This document shows positions 37,496 to 47,462 of a stretch of 64,000 nucleotides of DNA, piece by piece. How positions within the stretch are numbered: the first letter of the stretch is position 1; each line of letters begins with the position of its first letter. The translations under genes were made by a program, and so were the position numbers. The notes under the pieces were generated by a model. That model saw only the letters and a list, made by a program, of their open reading frames with translations, made no database searches and had not been told where the DNA came from. Where the stretch lies: assembly GCA_012032555.1 (NCBI GenBank), contig JAAUSR010000019.1:1-64000 (forward strand). The letters are read 5' to 3'. Source of the DNA: Thioploca sp. GTDB taxonomy: Bacteria > Pseudomonadota > Gammaproteobacteria > Beggiatoales > Beggiatoaceae.

Positions 37496-38326
37496 CTAAT
37501 GATGTCGTCTACTACTCCACCATTGCAATGAATTTATTAAAAATAGCAAAGTAAATGAAACGACCAACATCACCACGGCAATAGCAGTAGCACCCTGATA
37601 ATCATATTGTTCCAGTTTAGTAATAATTAACAGTGGCGTAATTTCTGAAACCATCGGCATATTTCCTGCGATAAATACGACTGAGCCATATTCACCTAAA
37701 CCACGCGCAAAGGCTAAAGCAAATCCCGTTAGCAATGCTGGCCATAAATTGGGTAAAATGACTAAAGTAAAAGTCTGCCAACGATTAGCACCTAAACTCA
37801 CCGCCGCTTCCTCTACTTCGATTTCAGCTTCCTGCAAAATCGGTTGTACGGTGCGAACGACAAACGGTAATCCAATGAAAGTTAAAGCCACCACGATTCC
37901 CCAAGGGGTAAAAGCCACTTTGAAGCCTAAAGGTTCTAGGTAACGTCCAACCCAGCCATGACTAGAATAAATAGCTGTTAAAGCGATACCCGCCACTGCA
38001 GTTGGTAAAGCAAACGGCAAATCAACTAAAGCATCGAGTATGCGTTTACCCCAAAATGAGTACCGCACTAATACCCAGGCAACGAGTAAACCAAACACGA
38101 GATTGATAATAGCGGCTAATAACGAAGCACCAAAAGTCAGCCGGTAGGAAGCAACCACTCGAGCATTGCTGATGGTACTCCAAAAATCTCCCCAACTCAT
38201 GGTTGCGGTTTTAAGGAATACAGTTGAAAGGGGAATAAGCACGATTAAACTCAAATATAACAGCGTTAATCCCAAAGCTAAGCTAAAACCAGGTAAAACA
38301 CTATATCGTTTGGTCAAAGTTACCAT
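37496..38326 (-). CDS. cysT: Sulfate/thiosulfate ABC transporter permease CysT (CysU)
   Basis: A 276-residue inner-membrane protein: [20 protein letters not shown] start, [23 protein letters not shown] loop [20 protein letters not shown], and [20 protein letters not shown], all CysT signatures. It is the first gene of the cysTWA operon; the 636 bases before it must hold the promoter. In sulfur oxidisers such transporters can serve assimilation when reduced sulfur is scarce. Confidence 0.93.
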   Translation of the reverse strand: MVTLTKRYSVLPGFSLALGLTLLYLSLIVLIPLSTVFLKTATMSWGDFWSTISNARVVASYRLTFGASLLAAIINLVFGLLVAWVLVRYSFWGKRILDALVDLPFALPTAVAGIALTAIYSSHGWVGRYLEPLGFKVAFTPWGIVVALTFIGLPFVVRTVQPILQEAEIEVEEAAVSLGANRWQTFTLVILPNLWPALLTGFALAFARGLGEYGSVVFIAGNMPMVSEITPLLIITKLEQYDYQGATAIAVVMLVVSFTLLFLINSLQWWSSRRHH

Positions 38327-38962
38327 TGAGGGTATTCTTAAAAGTTGTCTGCAATGTTATTCGGAGAGAGCGATTGGCTTAACGTTCAACCACTCTACAT
38401 CTAACTGTAGTTAAAATGTAACTAACCTGAGTTCGATATAAAATTAAAACCCCGTCGTTGTATTTCCTGAATAATAGTGAATAATAGCGGTTACTCAATT
38501 CCATTAATCCACCTATTTCCAAGAGATACGCGATAAATGTAACAGAAATATACGGTGATGTCGATGAGGTTTGCCCAGTTTTTCTACCCGCCTGGCAAAG
38601 CTCCCTCTGGACAGAAAAGTAGACGAATTCTTTAACGAGAGTTTCGATGACACACTAGCACCACGCGCGGCGTGGATTATCCGAGCCGATCAAGAGCGTT
38701 TTTTGTCAAAGAAAGTCATTTGAAGCGAGGATGAACCCAACCATTTATCAATTAGGAGAGCCATTTTGCTTTTGAAGTCATGAGCTTTGGAGAAGGGAAT
38801 TTTGATCTGTACATGGGCTTGGTTTTTCCTGAAGGTTAGATGGATTATTAACCAAAGCACCAAGTAACCCCAATGAAAGAATTCATGGGGTGAAACAACA
38901 TTATCAAGCGTTTCAATTTTAAATCTGGTGAAATAGTTGATAGCTTTGTAGCACAGCGTCGA
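38327..38962. other. Intergenic region, possibly decayed coding sequence
   Basis: No supported gene in 636 bases. On the + strand a short open stretch (38568-38723) reads PLDRKVDEFFNESFDDTLAP and RAAWIIRADQERFLSKKVI, and 38770-38840 in another frame FEVMSFGEGNFDLYMGLVFP. These read like real protein but I do not recognise them; they may be relics of one broken gene. The cysT promoter must lie at the left end. Confidence 0.35.
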
Positions 38963-40138
<1,176 letters not shown>

Positions 40139-40822
40139 TCACTGTTTAGTTTTCTTATTGATCAACTTTTTCCGCCATTGTTGACGCAGAATATTCTGAA
40201 CATTTACCCGGCGGAGGAATTTATTGAGCCACCGGTTTAACCGCATGAAAGAAAAATCTAAAGCATAGGTAATCGTCGGTTGAATACGTCGCGCATATAG
40301 TTTAAGGTCAGCCTCATTGATTTGGTGGCTACCCAATATCCGTTTGTAATCAGATTCGCCCGCTCCAAAATCAAAGAGTAACGCACCTTCATCTACGAGA
40401 AGATCCATAACACGACGGAGCAAAATGGTTCCTGGTGATAGCTTGGAGTAAGCAGATAGGTAGGAAGTGCTCCAGGCACCAAAGATCCCTGACTGGATAG
40501 TGCCTAATACATAAGCGATAGCCTCGCCTTTGGTGACAAGTAAATAAGCTCGGAGAATTCCCTCTTCTGCTAGCTTATATAAATAAGTTCTCTGTTCCTC
40601 GTCATTGGCTCGAACGCCTATACCAATCACTTTCTGATAGCTTTGTTCTACGATTCTAGAGGCTTCCCGAATAAAATAATCTAATTCCTCTGCAGAAACG
40701 ATCAATTTAACCGCCACATCACCTTGAAAATGCTTGGCTAATACTTTGTCTTGGCGCTTAAAGTTATGTCTTGTCCTAGCTGAATAATGCTGGAGCCGCT
40801 GCCCAGTTTCCGGATCGATCAA
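40139..40822 (-). CDS. BioF2-like (GNAT) acyltransferase, C-terminal part of a frameshifted gene
   Basis: C-terminal half of a GNAT-fold protein. SARTRHNFKRQDKVLAKHF is the start of the BioF2-like domain; LRAYLLVTKGEAIAYVLGTI and LLFDFGAGESDYKRILGSHQ are its conserved strands (acceptor-side G-x-x-x-Y-K motif). Family members act in exopolysaccharide and cell-envelope synthesis (CelD/BcsL type). The frame is open upstream of the track start (a TTG), reading YLTTQDLNKWRFFTIPKARW, and joins the ORF at 40885-41406 if one base is added at about 40885-40895. Confidence 0.75.
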   Translation of the reverse strand: MIDPETGQRLQHYSARTRHNFKRQDKVLAKHFQGDVAVKLIVSAEELDYFIREASRIVEQSYQKVIGIGVRANDEEQRTYLYKLAEEGILRAYLLVTKGEAIAYVLGTIQSGIFGAWSTSYLSAYSKLSPGTILLRRVMDLLVDEGALLFDFGAGESDYKRILGSHQINEADLKLYARRIQPTITYALDFSFMRLNRWLNKFLRRVNVQNILRQQWRKKLINKKTKQ

Positions 40823-40884
40823 ATGGGTTTGCCAACGTGCTTTTGGAATAGTGAAAAATCGCCATTTATTAAGATCTTGCGTTG

Positions 40885-41406
40885 TTAGATATTTAAACCA
40901 TGGGATTCAGTATCTACACCACCCAGATCGATTCGATCCACCAACCGGTTACTAATGAACCATGATAACCGTTTGGTTACGGCAGCAAAGGTGGTAGCTG
41001 AGCCATCATGAATAAAACCCGCACGTCTCACTGCCAGTGTGGTTAGCCGGTTTGCCGTGATCTTAAACTTTCCCAAGCGATATTGAATATTGTCATATTT
41101 GACTATTGCGAACATAGTAGCGCCAAGTCCGTTGATATCACGGAAAAAAAGGGCGCAGGGTTGAGCTTTGTCATTACCGCCTTTCTGAAGTCCTTGGAGA
41201 AATCCGTAAGGTGAATTTGAACGCCTTGCTTGCTTCGTCTTATGGCGTAGTGCTTCACAATCTCTAACCAAATCAGTAACCTCTCCAGAAGATAGATTGT
41301 CATCCTCAGCAAGGATAACACGAATTTCTTCTAGCTCTGACGCGCCATGCTTAGTGCGACCAAATAGATATCGGCCATATGTCGTTGTTATCAGCGTTGT
41401 TTTCAC
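40885..41406 (-). CDS. BioF2-like (GNAT) acyltransferase, N-terminal part of a frameshifted gene
   Basis: N-terminal half of the same protein, from a GTG start with GAGG 10 bases upstream. SPYGFLQGLQKGGNDKAQPC is the typical early part (position of the first GNAT-like strand), and FHDGSATTFAAVTKRLSWFI-like text (AGFIHDGSATTFAAVTKRLS) precedes the break. The frame then ends in HGLNI and stop, while the family sequence goes on one frame away as KYLTTQDLNKWRFF. Joined length is about 422 residues. It is followed downstream only by intergenic DNA, with a converging orientation to nothing; no polysaccharide cluster is near. Confidence 0.65.
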   Translation of the reverse strand: MKTTLITTTYGRYLFGRTKHGASELEEIRVILAEDDNLSSGEVTDLVRDCEALRHKTKQARRSNSPYGFLQGLQKGGNDKAQPCALFFRDINGLGATMFAIVKYDNIQYRLGKFKITANRLTTLAVRRAGFIHDGSATTFAAVTKRLSWFISNRLVDRIDLGGVDTESHGLNI

Positions 41407-41548
41407 TACTTTTCCTCTACTATATTATGAGAATTATCGATACGTTTATTACTGTCAATAAAGGCCGGCGTGATTTTTAACGAGGGAGACACAATATTGT
41501 GCCACTAATTCATAAAGATAGCTGGGTTGGTATGGCCACTTAAGTAGT

Positions 41549-42190
41549 TTAATGTGGCGGCATCGGAATAAACACCGGCACCTCCCCAGGAAAATTGTGC
41601 AATTGACGGAGTTGGTGGTCATCTGTATCAATCGGTTTAAGATGAATATAGTAATAATCGTTCCGTTCAATAATATATTCGGTCGGTTCTGCTTCGGTGC
41701 TAATGAACAGGTTATTATGGATTTGAATGTGCATATATCCTTCTAGAAGTTCAAAGTAATCAACGGGTAGATCTTGAGGTTTTACTATCCAATCAACGGT
41801 TACTTTTTCTTTTAAGTTAATAACAGTACCCTGTTTGAGGCGAGGATCAGCAGTTGCTTCGGTAGCAGATACTTCTCGCCATTGTGAACCAACTTGAATG
41901 AAAACGCGTACTTGTGGGAGCATTAAAAAAATATCATATTCTGGAAAGAGATTTTCTATCCACAGCGTGATTTGATAGCGTCCGTCAGCAGTGTAAACCA
42001 CTTTGTCAAGATCAGCACGAACATAAAACCACGCCTTTTTTTCTAATTGGGCTTGGGCTTCTTGGCGTGCGCTTAGAATATGTGTTTGATAAGCACCAAT
42101 AATAAAATCGATGGTGATTAACAAGATGATCATGATAAGCGCTATGCTACTGATCTTAGACCAATTAATCTGTTTAGTTGAACGATTCAT
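41549..42190 (-). CDS. Single-TM protein of unknown family, paralogue B next to ABC transporter
   Basis: A 213-residue protein with one N-terminal membrane segment (about 14-34) and the rest probably periplasmic. YTADGRYQITLWIENLFPEY, TEATADPRLKQGTVINL, GYMHIQIHNNLFIS and ERNDYYYIHLKPIDTDD are shared almost position by position with the gene 8 bases upstream. I do not recognise the family. No cysteine pair or enzyme motif is visible; the beta-rich soluble part could be a ligand-binding or adaptor domain. It is the last gene of a six-gene row with two FtsX-type permeases and two ATPases, so it is probably an accessory part of that transporter (inference). Confidence 0.7.
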   Translation of the reverse strand: MNRSTKQINWSKISSIALIMIILLITIDFIIGAYQTHILSARQEAQAQLEKKAWFYVRADLDKVVYTADGRYQITLWIENLFPEYDIFLMLPQVRVFIQVGSQWREVSATEATADPRLKQGTVINLKEKVTVDWIVKPQDLPVDYFELLEGYMHIQIHNNLFISTEAEPTEYIIERNDYYYIHLKPIDTDDHQLRQLHNFPGEVPVFIPMPPH

Positions 42191-42198
42191 TGGTCATA

Positions 42199-42843
42199 TT
42201 ACCATCTTGGTATAGTAGGAATAAATATGGGTGCTTCTCGTGGGAAACCATTGATAATTCGTAGAGAGTTATCATCACTGCCAATCGGTTTGAGGTGAAT
42301 ATAGATCACGTCATTCCGCTCTGCAACATGTTCCTGCGGTTCTAATTCTGGACTGACTAACATCTGACTGTGGATTTGGAGGTGCATGTAGCCAGGAAAT
42401 GCTTGAAAATAGTTAGGCGTGGTGATCTCCATAAGCCAATCAACTGTAATGCGACCGGTTAAAGGAATAACACTACCAGCGGTTAAACGGGAATCACGTG
42501 TTGCTTCAGTTGTTTTCACTTCTTGCCATTGTGGGCCAACTTGGACAGCACCTTGTACTAAGGGCATCATCACGAAAACTTCGCGTTCGGGGAATAAATT
42601 TTCAATCCACAGGGTCAGTTGATATCGGTTATCTGCGGTGTAGGTGATCTTGTCCACATCAGTTCGTACATAGAACCAAGCCATTCTTTCTATTTCAGCT
42701 TGTGCTGCTCGTTTGGCGGCGAGTAAGCGACTTTGATAATTTCCCACGCAAATATCGATGGTGACTACAACTAACACTATAACTATTAACCAGCGAATTA
42801 TTTGGTTTCGCTGCACGCTACCTACTCTACGATTCAATGCCAT
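42199..42843 (-). CDS. Single-TM protein of unknown family, paralogue A next to ABC transporter
   Basis: A 214-residue paralogue of the next gene. The correct start is the ATG at 42843 (MALNRRVGSVQRNQ): the 19 extra residues in the track (MGFADALPILLQN...) come from translating the palindrome at 42870-42905. One membrane segment (about 17-37), then YTADNRYQLTLWIENLFPER, TEATRDSRLTAGSVIPL, GYMHLQIHSQMLVSPELEPQ and ERNDVIYIHLKPIGSDD. The proteins end in parallel (FPREAPIFIP and FPGEVPVFIP). The strong conservation of RND-x-x-Y-I-H-L-K-P-I suggests a functional surface. Family unknown. Confidence 0.72.
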   Translation of the reverse strand: MALNRRVGSVQRNQIIRWLIVIVLVVVTIDICVGNYQSRLLAAKRAAQAEIERMAWFYVRTDVDKITYTADNRYQLTLWIENLFPEREVFVMMPLVQGAVQVGPQWQEVKTTEATRDSRLTAGSVIPLTGRITVDWLMEITTPNYFQAFPGYMHLQIHSQMLVSPELEPQEHVAERNDVIYIHLKPIGSDDNSLRIINGFPREAPIFIPTIPRW

Positions 42844-42869
42844 TAAATTAAATTCAAAAATGTTCTGGA

Positions 42870-42905
42870 GTAGGATGGGTAGAGCGTCAGCGAAACCCAT
42901 CCTAC
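42870..42905. repeat. Palindrome GTAGGATGGGT...ACCCATCCTAC
   Basis: GTAGGATGGGT, AGAGCGTCAGCGAA, ACCCATCCTAC: perfect 11-base arms. A common dispersed intergenic repeat type. It sits between the last ATPase gene and paralogue A, inside the transporter gene row, so the RNA can form a stable hairpin there. Confidence 0.85.
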
Positions 42906-42914
42906 AACATCTGA

Positions 42915-43622
42915 TTATGATTGACTAATTTTACCATCACGTAACAGGAGTCGACGACGAGTCCGAGCGGATAACTCGGGATCATGGGTGACCATAACAA
43001 TGGTATGGCCTTCTGCATTCAGTGCTTCAAATTGTTGTACGATTTCTAATCGCGTTTCGTGATCAAGATTGCCAGTGGGTTCATCAGCTAAAATCAGTAG
43101 CGGTTGATTAATAAGGGCACGAGCGATGCAAACGCGTTGTGCTTCGCCGCCACTCAGTTGATGTACTAAGTGATTGGCTCTTTTTTCTAAACCCACTTTG
43201 CTAAGTAGTTCCAAAGCACGCTGGCGAACTTGTTTACGGTCGCCAACAAAAGCAGTGGGTAACATAACGTTTTCCAATGCCGTTAGTGATGGGAATAGTC
43301 GCGCTTCTTGTAAAACATAAGCCACTTTACGACGACGGATAACTAATAAGCGTTGCTCTTTGAGCGTGTCGATACGTTCACCATCTAGGTAAACTTCACC
43401 GCTGGTGGGTTTATCAATTCCGCCGATTATATTTAATAAAGTTGATTTTCCTGAACCACTGGGCCCCATGAAGGAAAGATATTCCCCGGGTAGTATGGTG
43501 AGATTCATGTCATCCAAAGCATAAACAGAATGATCGCTAAGCGGATAGACTTTGGAAATATGACTCAACACCACCAATGGTTGAGAATTGACAGCGACTT
43601 TGACGGAAGCATTGGTATTCAT
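42915..43622 (-). CDS. ABC transporter ATPase, LolD/MacB type (second of two)
   Basis: A 235-residue ATPase. [20 protein letters not shown] is Walker A, LSGGEAQRVCIARALINQPL the signature, [12 protein letters not shown] Walker B, MVTHDPELSARTRRRLLLRD the switch. The pattern is that of the LolD/MacB/FtsE group, which work with FtsX-type permeases. It starts 12 bases after the permease gene at 43635-44852 and is probably its partner. Confidence 0.9.
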   Translation of the reverse strand: MNTNASVKVAVNSQPLVVLSHISKVYPLSDHSVYALDDMNLTILPGEYLSFMGPSGSGKSTLLNIIGGIDKPTSGEVYLDGERIDTLKEQRLLVIRRRKVAYVLQEARLFPSLTALENVMLPTAFVGDRKQVRQRALELLSKVGLEKRANHLVHQLSGGEAQRVCIARALINQPLLILADEPTGNLDHETRLEIVQQFEALNAEGHTIVMVTHDPELSARTRRRLLLRDGKISQS

Positions 43623-43634
43623 CGGTTAATTTCC

Positions 43635-44852
43635 TTATTGCGCACGAAATGCGGTAGCGACTGAAATCCGTGAGGTATGGAGTGCTGGCAACAGGGTAGC
43701 TAGCAAACTCGTCATAATCGCGGCAACAACGGCTAAAAGCGGTTCCCACCAGTGTAATTCAATAATTGCACCGGATAATAGCCACGGTCCCACCCCAAAC
43801 GCAATGCTAACGCCTAGTGCATAACCAATTAAACCACCGAGAATACCGAGCGCAATGGATTCATAAGCAAAAGTTCGCATCAATTGCCAACGTGACGCAC
43901 CGAGCACTTTGAGCAAGCCAATTTCACGAATCCGCCCATGCATGGTTCCCATGATCATGTTAAATACCGCCATACAAGCCATTAACAGTGATAATCCCAC
44001 TAAAGTGAGAATAACGTGGGTGACATTGCGAAAGATTTTATGTTGGGCTTGAGCGATTTCTCGTTGTGACGTAGCGCGGACCCCGACTACTTTTTGATTG
44101 ATGGCTAATTCAGCATCCCCAACCGGGCAATAATTGCACATCGCCCTCACATTAATCAGAGAAACTAAACCTTGTTTACCAAATAGTTTTTGTACAGTTG
44201 GTAAGGTGCTAAAAATCATGTAATCATCGGGCGAATCAGTCTCACGGAGAATACCACCCACTTTGAAGGACTGACCATTGATATCGACCCGATCGCCGAC
44301 TTTAACGCCAGTGATAGCCGCAAACACTTTACCAACCATAACTTCTTGTGGATCGTTCATGAGATTACCCGAATCCACTTCCCACCAGAAGCGCGTTTGA
44401 TATTCCGCTACTGAATCTACGCCGGCCACTACCACCCGTCGATCAAGCACATTCGTTTCTTCATAAAGGCGAGGAGCAAAAATAGCTTCCTGAATTTGTT
44501 GTTCGCCACCAAAGGGAATACCGGATTGTAAGACTAGTCCACCCATCCGTTCCCAACCCGTTTTGATAGCGGCATCGTAAATAGTCCGAATGCTTGGAAT
44601 GGCTTCTTCTGGAATATAATGACCGCTGCCGATACCAAATGATTGTAAACTCGTATCCATCGTGGTTGCTGGTAAGATAGTGAGGCTATGCCCATAACGA
44701 GCAATGGTAAGTAGTAAGTCTTTTTGTCCAGCCGAACCCACTAAAATGGTCGCTACCAATAAGGCAACACTCAGTGCAATACCACTGGCTGTATATAAGG
44801 TGCGGATTTTACGCCGTCCAATTTCTCTTAAAGCCAGCTGATATAGTCTCAT
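43635..44852 (-). CDS. FtsX/MacB-type ABC permease with a CxxCP motif (second of two)
   Basis: A 405-residue permease with the FtsX plan: a first membrane segment (about 20-42; RRKIRTLYTASGIALSVALL), a large extracytoplasmic domain, and three C-terminal segments (about 275-300, 325-350, 365-390; REIGLLKVLGASRWQLMRTF is the coupling region). The outer domain includes INVRAMCNYCPVGDAELAI. I recall a similar CxxCP-x-x-D element in permeases next to periplasmic iron/copper proteins of the Campylobacter P19 type; here no such gene is present. The start overlaps the upstream ATPase gene by 4 bases. Confidence 0.85.
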   Translation of the reverse strand: MRLYQLALREIGRRKIRTLYTASGIALSVALLVATILVGSAGQKDLLLTIARYGHSLTILPATTMDTSLQSFGIGSGHYIPEEAIPSIRTIYDAAIKTGWERMGGLVLQSGIPFGGEQQIQEAIFAPRLYEETNVLDRRVVVAGVDSVAEYQTRFWWEVDSGNLMNDPQEVMVGKVFAAITGVKVGDRVDINGQSFKVGGILRETDSPDDYMIFSTLPTVQKLFGKQGLVSLINVRAMCNYCPVGDAELAINQKVVGVRATSQREIAQAQHKIFRNVTHVILTLVGLSLLMACMAVFNMIMGTMHGRIREIGLLKVLGASRWQLMRTFAYESIALGILGGLIGYALGVSIAFGVGPWLLSGAIIELHWWEPLLAVVAAIMTSLLATLLPALHTSRISVATAFRAQ

Positions 44853-45514
44853 TGCAATTTACCTTTCTTCATCTGTAACACGCGATCAGCACGCTGTGCG
44901 AGGTGAAGGTTATGAGTTACCATGATCAAGGTTGCTTGGTGTTGGCGAATGTTAGTTAACAGCAATTTCATAACCTCCGCTTCGGTTTCTTCGTCTAAAT
45001 CTCCAGTGGGTTCGTCGGCGAGAATCAGGATGGGATTGTTGATAAGTGCCCGAGCAATCGCTACGCGTCGCTGTTGTCCACCAGAGAGTTCATTGGGATA
45101 AGCATGGATTTTATCCGCTAAACCAACAATTTGGAGCAGTTGCTGCGCTTTCTCCTGATTGGCCCATTGCAAACCTTTGGGATTAAATAAACAGGGCAAC
45201 ATGACATTCCCAAGACAATCGAGCGTTGGAATCAAACTAGCAAATTGAAAAATAAAACCGACTTTGTTATTACGAATTCGTGCACGACCACAATCGTTTT
45301 TTGACCAAAGATCCTCATCTTCGATGAGAACAACACCAGCAGTCGGTCGTGTTAAACCACCCATCACACTCAGTAAAGTTGATTTGCCGCTCCCGGAATG
45401 TCCAATGATAGCCACAAACTCTCCTCGTTTTACGGAGAAATTAATATTCTGTAGCGCTTCAATAGATTCGGTACCAAAATGATAAATTTTTTGTAATTCT
45501 TTGACTGTAAACAT
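44849..45514 (-). CDS. ABC transporter ATPase, LolD/MacB type (first of two)
   Basis: A 221-residue ATPase: [20 protein letters not shown], signature [20 protein letters not shown], Walker [13 protein letters not shown], switch [20 protein letters not shown]. Its start overlaps the stop of the upstream permease by 1 base and its end overlaps the next permease by 4 bases. Two ATPases with two permeases suggest either two exporters or one hetero-complex. Confidence 0.9.
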   Translation of the reverse strand: MFTVKELQKIYHFGTESIEALQNINFSVKRGEFVAIIGHSGSGKSTLLSVMGGLTRPTAGVVLIEDEDLWSKNDCGRARIRNNKVGFIFQFASLIPTLDCLGNVMLPCLFNPKGLQWANQEKAQQLLQIVGLADKIHAYPNELSGGQQRRVAIARALINNPILILADEPTGDLDEETEAEVMKLLLTNIRQHQATLIMVTHNLHLAQRADRVLQMKKGKLQ

Positions 45515-46719
45515 TATTCACCTGCTCGAATAGCCTCGTAGGGATCGACGCGACTAGCTGCAACTGCCGGATACATCGCGCCGAATATGCCTACCATAAT
45601 TGATAAAGTGATCGCTGCTAGGGCCAACAAAGTAATGTCAGACCAAGCCGGCCACAAAAACGGAATATTTAAGGATTCCAAGTGAAATCCAATGGTTCGA
45701 CGGTATACCCGCATGAGCACAGCACCCAGCATGACACCGAAGACCCCCCCCGCTGCCGTTAATAAACTCGCCTCCACTATAACTAATTGAAATATCCTTT
45801 GTTTTCTAGCACCAATCGCACGTAATAGACCCAGTTCTTTTTTGCGTTCATTGATGATGGTGGAGAAAATGGCACTGATCATCAAAATATTCGCGATGAT
45901 CAGTACGGCACTCAGAAATACCGTACCGGTGAACAAGGCGGCCAGATTTTGACGTACTGAGGTGACGATGTTACCGGCAGAAATGACTTTGACTTCGGGA
46001 TAGCGACTGATAGAGAAACGGACGACATTAACGGGTGCGGTTCTTTCCAACTGCACTAACAAAGCAGAAATCTGACCTTTAGCAAATCCGAGTGGAGCCA
46101 CATCGGTAAATTTCTTAGCATTCTCGGCAAGTTCGTAGGCTTTCTCGATTTGAATAAAAATAGCATTGTCATACAGTCCAATTCCAGTTCGATCCAGCTT
46201 GCCGTAAACCGTGAAATATTGTCCATAAAAATAGACACTATTACCTAATTGATAAGGATTGTTAGCACCCACAATGGCATCCGTTAACTTAAATTCTCGG
46301 GGCAGTTTTTGAGTAAGCCAAGGCAGCACAGTGAAATCATTGTGTGGATCAAAACCGACGAGAAAAGCATTGCCAATAATGCAATGTGAGCCTTCGGCAG
46401 TTGTTAGAAACAGTTGCGGGGTAACTTGACGGATTCCTTTGAGGGTACGCAAACGGTCAGCTAAGGATAGATCCATGTAAAATGTTGATGGTTCACCCGT
46501 TAACAAGGCGGTTTTCATACCTACCAAAGCCCCTTTAGGAACAACCAAGAGATCGGCACCAAATTTAGAGAAACCTCGATCTAAACTGCGTTCTACCCCC
46601 CACATTACCGTAGCAGTTGAGAATACTGCACCACCTGCTATGGCTACCGCGAGTGCCAGTGCGTAAGTACGGAAAGGTTTACGCAGTAAATTTTGAATAG
46701 CTAGCCCTATTAAGGTCAT
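45514..46719 (-). CDS. FtsX/MacB-type ABC permease (first of two)
   Basis: A 401-residue permease. AIQNLLRKPFRTYALALAVA and FSKFGADLLVVPKGALVGMK open it; GIRQVTPQLFLTTAEGSHC and FDPHNDFTVLPWL are in the outer domain. The C-terminus has three membrane segments with ERKKELGLLRAIGARKQRIF and YPAVAASRVDPYEAIRAGE. The GADLLVVPxGA ... VSPQLxLxT ... FDPxxDFTxxPWL pattern is one I recall from the permease pair linked to P19-type metal proteins. It is the first gene of the row; about 30 bases upstream lies the RAYT-like remnant. Confidence 0.87.
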   Translation of the reverse strand: MTLIGLAIQNLLRKPFRTYALALAVAIAGGAVFSTATVMWGVERSLDRGFSKFGADLLVVPKGALVGMKTALLTGEPSTFYMDLSLADRLRTLKGIRQVTPQLFLTTAEGSHCIIGNAFLVGFDPHNDFTVLPWLTQKLPREFKLTDAIVGANNPYQLGNSVYFYGQYFTVYGKLDRTGIGLYDNAIFIQIEKAYELAENAKKFTDVAPLGFAKGQISALLVQLERTAPVNVVRFSISRYPEVKVISAGNIVTSVRQNLAALFTGTVFLSAVLIIANILMISAIFSTIINERKKELGLLRAIGARKQRIFQLVIVEASLLTAAGGVFGVMLGAVLMRVYRRTIGFHLESLNIPFLWPAWSDITLLALAAITLSIMVGIFGAMYPAVAASRVDPYEAIRAGE

Positions 46720-46747
46720 AGTGTTATCTCCAAGCGTAACCGTTCAG

Positions 46748-47071
46748 TCATGTTTTCTTTGAATGAAGTTGGTGGAGAATTCTATCCACTGGGTTGGCTT
46801 TTAAGTACTGAATAAGTTGTTTAGCTGTGTAAGCCTTAAATCGGTGTACTTCTTTAGGTAAATCTTCTGCTTGGGCAATCCAGTGGAGATGGTTTTCTAA
46901 AATGACGTTGCCGTATAGTTTAAGTTGATGATGGGTTTGTAGATAAGACCAGCAATCTAAAATAATTTGTACACTACCAGGATGAATAAACAGTGGTATC
47001 CAATTTAACACTGTGTCGGTGAGGAAGTGAGGAAGTTGGTCTTCATAAATAGTGTAGCGGGAACGTCCCAT
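46748..47071 (-). pseudogene. RAYT-like (REP-associated tyrosine) transposase, C-terminally truncated
   Basis: The true start is the ATG at 47071 (MGRSRYTIYEDQLPHFLT); the 58 extra residues in the track derive from a palindromic repeat and from antisense of yoeB. LPHFLTDTVLNWIPLFIHPG, LKLYGNVILENHLHWIAQAE and VHRFKAYTAKQLIQYLKANP are Y1-transposase sequence; ENHLHW holds the His-x-His metal site. In intact relatives another 80 or more residues follow, with the catalytic tyrosine region; here it ends at HQLHSKKT. Therefore probably inactive. A RAYT next to a palindrome (47112-47133) is the arrangement by which such enzymes mobilise REP elements. Confidence 0.72.
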
Positions 47072-47111
47072 AGGTTTTTGTGAGCAGTTAAAAGTAAAAG
47101 AGTGATACACA

Positions 47112-47133
47112 TTCCCACGCTGGAACGTGGGAA
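47112..47133. repeat. REP-like palindrome TTCCCACG-CTGGAA-CGTGGGAA
   Basis: Perfect 8-base arms; the full unit reads TTCCCACGCTGGAACGTGGG, AACGAG. It lies 40 bases upstream of the RAYT-like start codon. Closely related sequences (CTCCCACGCTGGAGCGT) form the tips of the inverted repeat at 56463-56649. Confidence 0.8.
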
Positions 47134-47198
47134 CGAGAAAAAATTTCCCTTCTTTGAAAAAGAAAGTTAGGGAAAATTTTAAAGTAAAATTACATTCT

Positions 47199-47462
47199 CT
47201 AGTCTCGATAATGATATCGGCAGCTAATAACACGAATGAATTCATTAGTCACCTCATAAACTAATCGGTGTTCCTGAGTAATTCGTCGTGACCATAAACC
47301 AGATAAGTTGTAACGAAGTGGCTCAGGTTTACCTTTACCCGCAAAAGGTTTAATTGGTAGCTCCTCAATTAACTCAAAAATCTTCAAAGCGATTCGCCTA
47401 TCTTGATGAACCCACCACTTTAAATCTTCAATTGCTTGTGGGTCGATCAGCAGAGATTTCAT
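47199..47462 (-). CDS. yoeB: YoeB-family mRNA interferase toxin
   Basis: An 87-residue toxin of the RelE/YoeB type that cleaves mRNA in the ribosomal A site. DLKWWVHQDRRIALKIFELI, GKGKPEPLRYNLSGLWSRRI and EHRLVYEV are typical; the catalytic residues Glu47, Arg66, His84 and Tyr85 (end CRYHYRD) are in place. Its start overlaps the antitoxin stop by 4 bases (ATGA). It appears functional. Confidence 0.93.
   Translation of the reverse strand: MKSLLIDPQAIEDLKWWVHQDRRIALKIFELIEELPIKPFAGKGKPEPLRYNLSGLWSRRITQEHRLVYEVTNEFIRVISCRYHYRD

Noticed and set aside
42844-42900. N-terminal extension MGFADALPILLQN of paralogue A
   Set aside because: It is translated from the GTAGGATGGGT palindrome; the other paralogue aligns only from the internal methionine.
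47072-47245. 58-residue N-terminal extension of the RAYT-like ORF
   Set aside because: It covers the REP-like palindrome and the end of yoeB; the family start is MGRSRY.
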